From contig NC_060065.1 of assembly GCF_020283565.1 (NCBI RefSeq), forward strand, positions 19,444,866-19,508,865: 64,000 nucleotides of DNA, written 5' to 3'. A model generated the notes under the pieces. It was not told the DNA's origin. It worked only from the letters and a program-made list of their open reading frames with translations, and did not search any database. Positions 9,874 through 20,321 of this stretch are shown piece after piece (position 1 is the first letter of the stretch; every line of letters begins with the position of its first letter). This DNA comes from Trifolium pratense. Taxonomy: Eukaryota > Streptophyta > Magnoliopsida > Fabales > Fabaceae. The translations under genes and the position numbers were made by a program.

Positions 9874-10390
9874 TCTTAACTTGAAGGAACTGTGATATTT
9901 TTATCACTCTTAAATAAGTTAATACTAATACTAGTGTTACTCACCACACAAAATAAACTTCAAATTTGTTTAATCAATTAGAAATATACCCTTGTTGTCA
10001 TTTAAATTTCTTCAAATTTGGAGTTACGATGTATTTGGTAGACGATGTTGAATTTGAAGGTCATAAAGTAGATTTCTGCAAAATTAGTAATTGGACAGAC
10101 CTTCACTAAAACTGTAATTAATCTCTCTTTGTAACTCCAAATTTAGTGGGGTTTAATTCTGTGGAAAGCTAACTTGATTATAGTCATTTCGGTATCCGTT
10201 TGGTGAATTATTGATCCAAATTGAGTTGTGTGCGAAACTTTGAAGTTGTGACTCGAAAGCAGAATATTAGGGGGGGGGGAATCCAAAAAATTATAAAACA
10301 GGGGGGTAAAAGTCCGTGTTTTAAAATAGGGGGGTAAAATTCCAATTTAATCAAAACAGGGGGAACAAAACTGCGTTTAAGCCTAAAATA
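9874..10390. other. Gene-free; G-run motifs typical of a transposon end
   Basis: No gene seen. Between 10268 and 10372 G-runs followed by 'taaaa' or 'aacaaa' recur about every 35-50 bases. This resembles the subterminal part of a G-run TIR element like the one at 7749-8676, but no paired end was found. Confidence 0.4.
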
Positions 10391-10488
10391 CAAGTCATAT
10401 TTTAGTAATAAAATACAATCATATATAATTGATTTTTAAATAATAAAACAATGACAAGTCATATTTTAGTAATAAAATACAATCATAG
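10391..10488. repeat. 34-bp direct repeat, 64-bp period
   Basis: The stretch beginning CAAGTCATATTTTAGTAATA occurs at 10391-10424 and again, unchanged, at 10455-10488. This is a recent local tandem duplication. Confidence 0.85.
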
Positions 10489-10707
10489 TGTAGTGCTTAA
10501 GGTGTTAACCAATAAAAATCAGTATATTAATCCATTGTAGAGTACTAGTTTAGTTTTATTTTATTTTTTGCGGGGGTTTATTTGCTTTATGTGGGCTAAC
10601 CCATATTTTAAAAGGATTTTTCTTTAAGATCCCATTGCTACATTTATTCGAATTTGAAGGACCGGCCCATACAGACTATCTCATTGTCACATATCTACCC
10701 TTTTTAC

Positions 10708-11240
10708 AAAGACTTTGTTTGATAAAAAATAGTGGATATCTATGATAAACTAGCTTATAGCGAATGAGCTTACGGTGGATAGCTTATAAGCTAGCTTTTA
10801 GTTTATAGCGAATAAGCTAGCTGATTGAATTTGTGTATAAGCTAGCTTTTAGCGGATGAACTTACAGTGGATAGTTTATAAGCTAGCTTTTACCTTATAG
10901 CGAATAAACTAGCTGATTGAATTTGCTTATAAGCTAGCTTTTAGCTTATAGCGGATTAGCTTACGGTGGATAGCTTATAAGCTAGCTGATTGATTTGCAA
11001 TGTTTGGTAAAATTAATGGTTGAACTAGTTTATAAGTATGAAATGACATAAAAAAATATGTTTAATTAATATTTAATTTTTTTTCAAGTAAGATGATAGG
11101 GGAAAAATTGGAAGAAAAAATGATAAGCTATAAGCTCATCAGCTACTTGAAATATCGTTTGAAAAATAATCTATAAGCTAGTAAAATAAGCTATAAAGTC
11201 TTTTTTAAAAACTATTACCAAACAGAACTTTTAGCTTATA
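10708..11240. mobile_element. MITE-like element with an internal AGCTTATAAGCT minisatellite
   Basis: The ends read TGTTTGATAAA (left) and TACCAAACAGAAC (right), an imperfect inverted pair (TGTTTGRTAA). Inside, roughly three tandem units of 92-99 bases start at about 10769, 10861 and 10960. Each contains GGTGGATAGCTTATAAGCTA-type and ATAGCGAATAAGCTAGCTGA-type phrases, themselves near-palindromic. Pieces of the same family recur at about 50800-50870, 52265-52330 and 52950-53065, so it is a multi-copy family. Confidence 0.7.
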
Positions 11241-11778
11241 AGCTAACTTATTGACCTTCCCAACCGAGTGCGTAAGAAAAAATTGGTGTATATATGAATT
11301 ATGAATATCCCTTAACAATTTATTTTTGTGGTAGTCTCAATTTCCAGACATCCCATTTGACGAGAAAAGATTCTCTCTAGTCCAAATTTAACTGGATGTG
11401 GTCCAGATTAATCTCCACCTTTTAATTTTTTATTATTTGAGTAAACAGTACATAAAAAAAAATTGGATGGCTGAGATGTAACATAAAATTTAATGGGAGA
11501 GGAGAAATGATCTGCTCTCCCATTTGACACATCTAAATCAGGCCTCCACTTAATGATTAACTAGTAAAATAAAATTTAAAGATTTCCAATTTTTTTTTTT
11601 TTTTTTTTACGTTTTTTTCAATATTTTTCAGCACAAATAAATGCTTTAATTCCACTAAGTGAGATTTTTAAACTCAAAGAACAAGATTTTAGATTTGCTA
11701 TAAAGATTTTAGATTTGGTAACAAGATTTAGTATAGATATAATAATAACTGTATTAGTTTGATCGAAGTAATGAAAAA

Positions 11779-11930
11779 AAAAGTAAATCTTTTTTTTTAA
11801 GGAAGTAAATCTTTTTATTTGTTATAGAAAGAAAGAGTAAATCTTTTTTTTTTATTTTGAAAAGAGTAAATCTTTTAGCACAAATAAGATAATTTTTTTG
11901 TTATAGAAAAAAATCAAATCTTTTAACACA
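11779..11930 (+). repeat. Recurrent AGTAAATCTTTT phrase upstream of the MADS gene
   Basis: AGTAAATCTTTT or a close form recurs at about 11780, 11805, 11837, 11866 and 11912. A TTGTTATAGAAA phrase appears twice between the copies. It lies within 250 bases of the putative TATA box. It may be simple slippage or a cluster of regulatory sites; the sequence alone does not decide. Confidence 0.5.
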
Positions 11931-11991
11931 AGTAAATCAGTTAGACAGCATTTATTTCCAACGGTCAGAAAATTTTCACAATACTGCATGT

Positions 11992-11998
11992 TATAAAT
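11992..11998 (+). promoter_or_regulatory. Putative TATA box and 5' leader of the MADS gene
   Basis: TATAAAT precedes a pyrimidine-rich leader. A donor-like AAAAG/GTAATC at 12095/12096 and an acceptor-like TTTGTAG ending at 12510, two bases before the ATG, suggest a leader intron of about 415 bases. The intron is inferred from splice-site shape only. Confidence 0.45.
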
Positions 11999-12512
11999 TC
12001 ACCTCTTGTGTCTCAAACATTACATTACATTACTACTTTCTTTTTTTCTCTCTTTTTTGTTGTTTGAGAGATCAAGATCAATAATCACTGCAAAAGGTAA
12101 TCACTCTTTGCTACATGTTTTTTCTTTCTTTGTTTTTCTTTTTCTATGAATTTTTTTTTGTATTGTATGAAATGTTTTCTTATTCGTTATTGTACGTAAT
12201 TGAACTTTTGTGTGGATCTTCATGTTAAATTAAGTTTGTTTTTGATAAAATCTTCATGTTAAAGTTAAACAACTTTTTTAGATGTTAATAATGTTATGGT
12301 GAATCTTGTCAAAAAGAAAACCTTTTGGATTTCGTTAATAATGTTTTTTCTTTCGTTAACTATTGTAATCACGAGGACATGTTAAAATTTGTCAACTAAT
12401 TTTTATGTGTATAATGTGCGGTTAAAGAATTAAAGTTTAAGATAAGTTTATTTTTATTTTTTCCACTAAGAAGATTTTGTTATCGATAACTTTTATATTT
12501 GAATTTGTAGAA

Positions 12513-13424
12513 ATGGGTCGTGGTGGTGGAAAAGTTACCTTGAAACACATTCAAAATGAGAAAGTTCGGAAATCATCTTTCATTCAGAGAAGGAAAGGAT
12601 TAACAAAAAAAGTGTCTAAATTTTCTAAAAACTTTAGAGTTGAAGTTTGCTTAATTGTGTGCGATGGTGATGGTGATAGTAAACCAATGACTTGGCCACA
12701 AGACTTCTCAACTCTACAATCCATGCTTACAAAATATGAGCAACAAAAGATTGAGACGACTCCAAAGAAATTTGATATGCAAGACTATTTTGCAAATAAG
12801 AAGAATATGGTTGAAGCTGAGATTTTGAACGTGCGCAAAAAGATCGTGATGAACAAATATCAAACATGGGGTCGACCTTTCAATAACTTGGAAATGGAGC
12901 AACTCAGAAGTTTTGTTGATATTGTAGATCTCAAGATTGAAGCCTGTAATCAAAGAATCAACATGCTGAAAAATATGCAACAAAGTGATCAGACCAATTT
13001 CATGCAAAATGTGGGTTCAGAGAATGTTGCATCTCCACTATCAAGTCAACCTGGTGATCTGATAAACCCCCTCATTGATATCAGTGAGATGATTGATTTC
13101 AGTGATCTTATGGAGTGGGATGAAATAATGGCTCAGGAGAATGATTTATCCTCCCATTCACATTCAAGTCAAGATGTGATGCATAGCATTCCTCAAATGC
13201 AACATGAATTTGGAAAGTTGGATGATCTAGTGGATAAATCTGATCAGGAATGGGCTACTCAGCTTGAGGATTTTGATGATTGGGCAGTCAATAAACTAAA
13301 TAATGGTGATGGTTGGGTTAAGCAACCTTATATGTTTGAATGCCAAGATTTTTGCTTTTTATCTGAAATCGAACAACAATGTGCAACTTTGGATGCCTTT
13401 TACCAACCAAGATATGGATTTTAA
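12513..13424 (+). CDS. Type I MADS-box protein, M-gamma-like (AGL80/PHERES1 type)
   Basis: DNA-binding transcription factor, expected in the nucleus. The ATG at 12513 (MGRGGGKV) is chosen because the MADS domain starts there; the open frame further upstream has no ATG. Residues 1-60 form the MADS domain (KVTLKHIQ, then RRKGLTKKVSKFSKN). They lead into WPQDFSTLQSML, the tryptophan-centred motif that follows the domain in M-gamma proteins. No K domain is present. The C-terminal half is acidic and Gln/Asp-rich (for example DLMEWDEIMAQ), which could act in activation. The single-exon CDS of 303 residues fits type I genes. Family members act mainly in female gametophyte and endosperm; expression here is unknown. 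The hydrophilic DGDGDS insert in the second half of the domain is unusual. Confidence 0.85.
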   Translation: MGRGGGKVTLKHIQNEKVRKSSFIQRRKGLTKKVSKFSKNFRVEVCLIVCDGDGDSKPMTWPQDFSTLQSMLTKYEQQKIETTPKKFDMQDYFANKKNMVEAEILNVRKKIVMNKYQTWGRPFNNLEMEQLRSFVDIVDLKIEACNQRINMLKNMQQSDQTNFMQNVGSENVASPLSSQPGDLINPLIDISEMIDFSDLMEWDEIMAQENDLSSHSHSSQDVMHSIPQMQHEFGKLDDLVDKSDQEWATQLEDFDDWAVNKLNNGDGWVKQPYMFECQDFCFLSEIEQQCATLDAFYQPRYGF

Positions 13425-13599
13425 ACAAATTACCACATAATGTATTTTGCTTGGTGTGCACTTGTTCAATGAATTACAATTATTGTTTAATGATTAATAG
13501 TATTTACTCGTTCATCAATGAGTTAATTGTTATGTTATTAGTCTATTATTTGCCATAGCATTATTCTGATGTAGAATATCAAATCATTAGTTGAAATTG

Positions 13600-14899
13600 C
13601 TTTCTAGCTCTCCCTTGGACCAAAGTTGGATACAGACAGTGACATTGCAATATCTAAACTTAGCAGTAACATATTTAAGAGCAGAATTTTCAGTATCAAA
13701 TTTGAATATCGATTTTCCGCGAAGGATAGGATCATTTTCCTATGCAAAAGCAGTTGGAGAAACCTGAGAAAATTAGAATTATGAGAGGATGTAATAGAGT
13801 GAATCATTGAGGCCCCTTGGAGTTGAACTGGTTTATTCAAAACTTTTCTAATGAAGTATAGTATTGATTAAAATCACTAGTAATTTTACTAGGCAGCCAT
13901 TGTACCTTGAATTTGTCATTCAAAAAAATTTGGATTGCCACCATACTGATACCAATGAGGTGATTGAAAACACAACAAAGCATAAATGTAATAGCTGAAC
14001 TTCCTTTGTCTCCCCAATTCAGTGACTAGTTCTTCACTTAAAGGATACTTTCTCAACCACTCACTGAGACGAAATAATTTCCATGATACACTCTATTAGT
14101 GCTCATACAATAACTATCCAATGGTATGTTTAATTTCACCAACTTTAGAAACAAAATCAAATCTGTTAACCCCTGCATTGTCATCAAAATAGCAGTGAAT
14201 ACTTGCTAAAATAGAACTACAAGCATCATGAAAAAGATCACTCCAATAGCTCCAAGTTGTGGTTCAGGTGGCATCACTTTTGGAACTTTGATGCATACTC
14301 CATCTAGTAATGGTTCAGTTACATTCATGATTCGATAATTCGAGACTTTAATCAAGGCATCCAATGACCATTTCAAATTTTGAATATGTTACCACTCATA
14401 CTCTATGAAGCACAGACACTTCTCGGATTAGGCATGTCCCGGTGTCGGACACGCGCGACACCGACACAACACCGACACTTATAATTAAGTTGAATTGTGT
14501 CATTTTCTCAAATTATTATCAACCTCGACATTATTATATCAACCTCGACGTGTCAATGTCCGTGTCGTGTCCGATATCCGTTACTGTGTCCGTGCTTCAT
14601 AGCTCATACTAAACCATCATATTGCATATCTTTGGTTTTCCATACTCAACAGCCTCCACCACATGTTGGATTGAATTCTTCTTTGTAATTAAACAAGCCT
14701 CTACTTGATTAAATTCCTGCAAAGTTTGGCCAATAGCAACTCTTATTGTTGTTGTAGTATCAATAGCCAACTCAGCCAATGAAATTGGGTTATGGACAAC
14801 AGGACTAGCAGTAGTCATGGCTACCCAAACAGCTGTGTGAAACTTTGGCATTTCATCAAACAGTTGGAGGAATGTTTTCATCATTGTAAATGAATACAA
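13600..14899 (-). pseudogene. Decayed gene of unknown family, interrupted by a MITE
   Basis: On the minus strand 14899-14609 gives a protein-like frame (KTFLQLFDEMPKFHTAVWVA, ending VEAVEYGKPKICN). If the 200-bp MITE at 14403-14602 is skipped, codon-like sequence continues (HIQNLKWSLDALIKVSNYRI, then EPLLDGVCIKVPKVMPPEPQ). Further downstream come blocks such as RLSEWLRKYPLSEELVTELG and FQSPHWYQYGG, with stops and frame changes between them, down to about 13600. Amino-acid composition looks like a real former gene. I do not recognise the family with confidence, so none is named. It is broken by at least one in-frame stop just beyond the MITE as well as by the MITE itself. Confidence 0.5.
14403..14602. 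mobile_element. 200-bp hAT-type MITE with perfect 8-bp TSD
   Basis: The ends are CTATGAAGCACAGACAC and, inverted, CTATGAAGCACGGACAC (16 of 17 identical). It is flanked by CTCATACT at 14395-14402 and 14603-14610. An 8-bp duplication is the hAT hallmark. The interior is built of CGACACCGACAC-like words near both ends. The same family appears in the BIG BROTHER introns (53988-54085, and partial copies near 56571-56642 and 56985-57075). Confidence 0.9.
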
Positions 14900-14962
14900 A
14901 TTTGGGATGGAGATTTTGGTGGAATTGTGGTTGACATTAAAAAACCATGCATACTACTAACT

Positions 14963-15144
14963 ATTTTTTTTGTTTATAACCCTCTGGTTCCTAGGAGAAA
15001 GGGGACCTAGTAGTCCAGAGTTCAGCCACGAGGTAAGTAAAATCTGGCCAAGAAATTGTTCCACCCAAGAATCGAACTCGGGTTCAACCAAAATCCGTCC
15101 ATTTTGATGAAGCTCATTAACCACTTGAGCCAAATGACTTGGTT
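14963..15144 (-). mobile_element. tRNA-derived SINE, full copy with 11-bp TSD
   Basis: Read on the minus strand it starts with a tRNA-like A box (TGGCTCAAGTGGTTAATGAG), then a B box (GAGTTCGATTC). A non-tRNA body follows and it ends in a short A-rich tail (AACAAAAAAAATAG). TACTACTAACT flanks it at 14952-14962 and 15145-15155. Together these make it a complete retroposed SINE. A 5'-truncated relative sits in intron 1 of the MATE gene. Confidence 0.9.
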
Positions 15145-15628
15145 TACTACTAACTTTTTTTGTTAGTATGATATTAGTAGAAAATTTCAACCACCGTTAA
15201 TGGTAATTAATCTCTAATCGGAGAATTTGTGAACCAGAAATCAAATCTTTAACCAAATATACTTAAGATAACTCTTACTACTTGAACCAATTTATTGTCG
15301 CATACAAACAACCAATTTATTGTTAGTTGCATACAAACATTATAACTAATAGTACGTATGACATTTTGTTAGTTGCATACCCTCTAATTTCCTCTAACTG
15401 CCTCAACAATATAATAAAAAAGTTTTATTTTATCTTGTTAAGAAAATAAAAGTGAGAAAACCATTTTAATCATTAAAAGTACTTTTATATTTCGGTAGTA
15501 AATTTTGTTAAGGACACTTAATAATATATTTTTTTTCGTCAAAAAAAAAATATTTAAACAAAATACTAAAATTTTGTTATAGAAATGTTTGTCATAAAAA
15601 TTGTACACTGAGGGCCTAATATTAAGGA

Positions 15629-15902
15629 CAAGTGAAGAATGATGTTTTCTCTTCCGATCGTCTTATTCTTTTATATTCCCAATATTTCAATTTTGCCCTT
15701 ACAGAAAAATTCGATTCGCAGGCACCGAATTTTTTCTAGTGCAAATTCAGAGTAAATTTCAGTTTTTAGAAACTGAAATTCTTTTTCAAGGCAAAATAAA
15801 TTTCCGCTTCTAGATCGAAACCGAAGTTTTGCAAAGAAAAAATTAGAAATTCAAGAGGTATAAAAGAAACACGGGGTCAGAAGAGAAAACATCGTGAAGA
15901 TC
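15629..15902. mobile_element. MITE with about 40-bp imperfect TIRs
   Basis: The left end (gaagaatgatgttttctctt...) and the inverted right end (gatcttcacgatgttttctc...) match at roughly two thirds of 40 positions, sharing GATGTTTTCTCTTC. The core includes two short mirrored blocks (TTTCAGTTTTTAGAAACTGAAA). No convincing target-site duplication was found. Confidence 0.6.
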
Positions 15903-18467
15903 ATACATAACTTATCCAATTTTATCTGATCACGTGCCCTATTAACCAATTGTTAATAGAGTACCTGTCTATGTTCTCTCATGAAAATGAAAGTTTTTTT
16001 TATTTTTTTATATTAAATGTTACTAGAAAACAATGTTTCTTATTTTTGGAATGTTCCTAAGTTTTAATTATTTTTCACCATCAATATTTGGCTCATTATA
16101 CCTCCTAATTTCGTTTAAAAGTCAGTTCTACTATTAAGTGGTTTCAGTCTCTTCCCGATCGCAGTTGCGAATTCAAACTGTGATTCTCATCACCAAGTAC
16201 ATCGCTAATGACCACATAATCAACAAACGATTGATAATTTTTCACTCTTATATTAGATTTAATTACAAGTCTTGGTTTTTTATTTTCGGTCACTCACAAA
16301 ATTGATTTCCCATTTTAAAATCACAAAATTTTGGTCTATATCACATTTTGTTAATTAAAATTGCTGATTTAACACATTCTAAATGACATGATGTACGACA
16401 TGATGATATAAAATCATTTAGATGAATTAATCATTTACATTTCATTAATTAAATTACACAAATGAATAATTTATGAAATTGAAGTGTATAATGAGTTTTT
16501 TAATTTTATACTTTTTGATCATTCAATATTATCAAGTTGTACATTGTGTCATTTTAAATATGTTAAATTTCTATTATGTAAACCTGAATTCGACCCTTAA
16601 TTCGCTAAAAACTGATGAGGTATGTGTCCAAAAAGACAGAAACAACAATATCGGGTTGTTCTTAAGACAAGTTTTTTTTCTTTCTGAAACATGGTCATAA
16701 CTCATAAGTCATAACTCATAAGACAAGTTGACAAATAGTAATACATGAAACTTTTTTTTTTCTTGCAAAAGCAAAATTAATCAACAAATCACCAAAAACT
16801 TGTTATTGGACACAATAATAACATTTTCTTACGAATAAATTGTTAGGCCTTGAGGGAGAATATATTTTGATCCACATATTGGATTAACAACAATCATACA
16901 AATGACTTTTAATACCACATTTTCACTAAAATAACCTTAAGACATTTAACTACTCTCATCTTTCAGTTTGGTAGCATGAAAAAATCGTATTTTAGTGGCA
17001 CTAATTTCAGTTACTTATATCATTATCAATTTGACCACAAAAAATCTTACTTCAATTACCATAATGTTTCTAACCTTGATAATTAAAGAACATTGGTAAA
17101 AAAAAAATATGTGTACCTGACTCGAACAATACAGCCGTTTATGCGCAAAATGATAAAAACTAACATGGTTCGTGAGAAACACGGGTGCCAAAAAAATTCT
17201 CAAAATATTGATGGAACCAAAGGATGGATTTTTTTTTTTTAAGAAAAATATTTTTAATCAGTTGAAGGACCTTTTTTTATTTTTATTTTTAATGTAATCA
17301 AGGGAAGAATGATTTGATTTGATTCTATTCTATTCTAGTACTCCAAAATTGACCACTGTCTGTCCTTACTCTCTCATCAATCATAATTGGCACACAACAT
17401 AAGTATTTCCTTAATTGGCGGATTCCAAACCATTATTCCAATCCACTTCAATCCATTATTCTCAAGTCCACGTGCCAAACCACCGGTTAACCGGTTCAAC
17501 CCATCCTCCCACGTGCCAAACCCTTCCTCTCTCAACCGATCCACCCGGTCACCACCAATTACTCCACCAATGACTTCATTTTTTCACTCCAATTTCTTCT
17601 CAAATTATTTCGCCCCAAATTTTGTTCTTTCCAATTTCAATTTCTCAATTTTTCAACGCTTTCATTGTTCTACATTGAAGCCAAATAAACACTCTTTCAT
17701 TGTTCCAGATCTCATTCTTTCTCCATCTGTAACCGGTTAGTCACAATTTCTCTTACTTTCATCATCATCATCATCATTCTTGAATGTTTCTATTTTTTGT
17801 TATCTTGTGATTTGTTTTTATTTCAACGTTTTTCTTCTAGCATGATAGTATTTTAATTTGCTTCATGAAATTCAGAGTTTTTTGACTGTGTTTGAATGAG
17901 AGTGTGAATATTGGAACTTGTAAGGGAATGTAATTTTTTTGGAGGGAATTCAAATTTATCTTTGTGAAAGGGTTAATTTTTTCTTGCATTTTTTGTTTTA
18001 AAAGTAAATAAAAATCAACCCACATGGATTGGCTTAGTGAAGACTTTGGAGTGTGTTCGTCTAAAGGTCTCAGGTTTGAATACTCTAGGTACCACTTCCT
18101 ATATTGGGTGGTTAGTCCATTCAGAGCAAAAACTATGGCTTTAAATGGGTCCTCCGCTAGTGGACTCAGATTAGTCGGTCTTTGGGTCGGATACGGAGTC
18201 TTAGAAAAATAGTATGAAAATCATGTAATTTTTTGATGAATTGGCCAAAATATTTGTTATTAATTATTATAAGCTTAATAGAATTTGTTTGTGAAATCTC
18301 TTTTTTTTTTTTAATTTTGGCTTAGATGGTAGAGGTTCCTAATTTTTTGATTGTTTGTGTTCAGTTAATTGAGGCACTTGTGGTGGCCCGGAGAAATCAA
18401 AATCAAATTCTTCAATTTTGTGTTTTGTTAGCTGTAGAAGTTTCAACTTTCAACTAACAAAGAGGAT
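15903..18467. other. Intergenic DNA, then probable 5' leader of the zinc-finger gene
   Basis: 15903-17340 holds no recognised gene. From about 17340 the text becomes C-rich and low in A-runs, as in a transcribed leader. A 117-codon frame at 17387 begins with a non-ATG codon and is probably untranslated leader. An acceptor-like GCTGTAG at 18431-18437, 30 bases before the CCCH-gene ATG, suggests a leader intron starting somewhere after about 17730. Confidence 0.45.
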
Positions 18468-20306
18468 ATGAAAACACTAGCAGTTAATACTGAAGATTCT
18501 TTTTCCAGTTTATTGGAGTTTGCTTCTAACAATGACATTGAAGGTTTTAAGTTGCTTTTAGATAAAGAAGGAGCTTCTTCAATTAACAAGGCGGGGATTT
18601 GGTACGGTCGGCAATATGGGTCTAAGCAGATTGCTCTTGACCATAAAACATCTTTGATGGTCGCTTCTACTTATGGTAGTATTGATGTTATAAAGCTTAT
18701 AGTTTCGTATCCGGAAGCCGATGTGAATTTTGCTTGTGGTGTGAGTAAAATGACTGCCCTTCATTGTGCTGCTTCTGGTGGGTCTGTTAATGTTGTTGAT
18801 GCTGTGAGACTTCTTATATTGGCTGGTGCTGATGTTAATTGTGTCGATGCCAATGGAAATCGGCCTGTTGATGTCATTGTTGTTCCTCCCAAGCTGCAAA
18901 GCATGAAATCAGTTCTTGAGGAACTTCTTTTGTATAATGCCTCTGATAATGGCTCTATTGGTGACTTCTCTGTTTCAGTGTCTGTTAATTCTTCTAGTTC
19001 TGGTTTGCTTGATAATGGGATGACTTTGCCATACTCCCCCTCAGTGTCGCCGCCATCTCCTGTAGTGGGTTCGAAGTTTACGGAGAAGAAGGAATATCCA
19101 GTTGATCCATCACTTCCTGGTATAAAAAACAGCATATACGCAAGTGATGAGTTTCGAATGTATTCTTTCAAGGTCCGTCCTTGTTCCCGTGCATACTCTC
19201 ATGATTGGACTGACTGTCCATTTGTTCATCCTGGAGAGAATGCTCGGAGGAGAGACCCTAGGAAGTTCCATTACAGCTGTGTGCCTTGCCCTGAATTTAA
19301 GAAAAGGTCGTGTACGCGTGGAGATATGTGTGAATATGCTCATGGAGTATTTGAAAGCTGGCTACACCCAGCTCTGTATCGAACACACCTCTGTAACGAC
19401 GGTACTAGTTGTAATCGAAGGGTGTGTTTTTTTGCTCATGTTGCAGAGGAATTGAGGCCATTGCATCCGTCAACTGGATCTGCGATTTCTTCACCGCGTT
19501 CATCCGGATCTGCTCTTAATGTGATGGACATAGCTGCTGCAATGAATCTTTTTCCTGGTTCACCCTCGTCAGTCTCTTCTATGTCTCCATCTCATTTTGC
19601 CCAGCCGATGTCCCCTTCTGGAAATTGCATGTCATTCTCAAGTGCAGCCTGGGCACAGCAAAATGTTCCAACTCTTCATTTACCGGGAGCTAATTTTCAA
19701 TCTAGTCGATTGAGATCTTCTCTTAGTGCTCGTGACATTCCACCCGAAGACTTCAATGTGCTTAGCAATTTTGATTGCCAGCAGCACCTTTTGAATGACT
19801 TGAGCTGTTCCGCACAGCCCCGTCCTGGTTCTTGTTGGTCTAAGGCACTAAATCCATCAAATCATGAAGAGCTCTTTTCTGCTGAAATTTTGTCATCTCC
19901 ACAGTATTCTGACCAATCAATGGCTTCTGTTTTTTCACCTTCACGTAAATCAGTTGCTATGAACCATTTTAACCAGCTTCAAAACATGTTATCACCTACA
20001 AATACTAATATGTTGTCTCCAAAAAATGTTGAGCAACCTATGTTACAGGCTTCATTTGGCGTCCCTTTTTCAGGTAGGATGTCACCTAGAAGTATGGAAC
20101 CAATCTCCCCAATGGGCCCTCGAATGTCTCCATTTGGTCAGCGCGAGAAACAGCTGCGGAGTATTAGCTCAAGGGACCTTGGTTCCAACATCCCTGCCTC
20201 AGTTGTTGGATCTCCTACAAACCCACGATCTAAGTGGGGATCTCCTAATGGGATGGTTGATTGGTCGGTAAATGGAGATGAACTTAGTCGCCAATGGGAT
20301 GGTTGA
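18468..20306 (+). CDS. Ankyrin-repeat CCCH zinc-finger protein (plant RR-TZF, subfamily IX)
   Basis: RNA-binding regulator of the Arabidopsis SZF/OZF (AtTZF7-11) type. Members bind AU-rich RNA, shuttle between nucleus and cytoplasmic granules, and act in stress and hormone responses. The single-exon frame has 612 residues. Ankyrin repeats lie at about 58-135 ([20 protein letters not shown]). The Arg-rich segment has C239-X5-H245-X4-C250-X3-H254. The tandem fingers are C274-X7-C282-X5-C288-X3-H292, then after 16 residues C309-X5-C315-X4-C320-X3-H324, exactly the plant spacing. A Ser/Pro/Met-rich tail follows. The protein ends ...DELSRQWDG. Relatives continue after DEL(S/G)R with RSSSFEL- and DLSWVQSLVKE-like motifs, which are absent here. 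A 46-bp tandem duplication supplies the stop codon. The protein may be functional but C-terminally truncated. Confidence 0.92.
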   Translation: MKTLAVNTEDSFSSLLEFASNNDIEGFKLLLDKEGASSINKAGIWYGRQYGSKQIALDHKTSLMVASTYGSIDVIKLIVSYPEADVNFACGVSKMTALHCAASGGSVNVVDAVRLLILAGADVNCVDANGNRPVDVIVVPPKLQSMKSVLEELLLYNASDNGSIGDFSVSVSVNSSSSGLLDNGMTLPYSPSVSPPSPVVGSKFTEKKEYPVDPSLPGIKNSIYASDEFRMYSFKVRPCSRAYSHDWTDCPFVHPGENARRRDPRKFHYSCVPCPEFKKRSCTRGDMCEYAHGVFESWLHPALYRTHLCNDGTSCNRRVCFFAHVAEELRPLHPSTGSAISSPRSSGSALNVMDIAAAMNLFPGSPSSVSSMSPSHFAQPMSPSGNCMSFSSAAWAQQNVPTLHLPGANFQSSRLRSSLSARDIPPEDFNVLSNFDCQQHLLNDLSCSAQPRPGSCWSKALNPSNHEELFSAEILSSPQYSDQSMASVFSPSRKSVAMNHFNQLQNMLSPTNTNMLSPKNVEQPMLQASFGVPFSGRMSPRSMEPISPMGPRMSPFGQREKQLRSISSRDLGSNIPASVVGSPTNPRSKWGSPNGMVDWSVNGDELSRQWDG

Positions 20307-20321
20307 TTGGTCGGTAAATGG
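20247..20321 (+). repeat. 46-bp-period tandem duplication across the zinc-finger gene stop
   Basis: A 29-base unit beginning AATGGGATGGTTGATTGGTC occurs at 20247-20275 and again at 20293-20321. Because 46 is not a multiple of three, the second copy is read in a shifted frame, and its TGA (20304-20306) ends the protein. Confidence 0.92.

Noticed and set aside
17387..17740. 117-codon open frame upstream of the zinc-finger gene
   Set aside because: It begins with TTG, has no recognisable protein pattern and lies where the leader of the downstream gene is expected.
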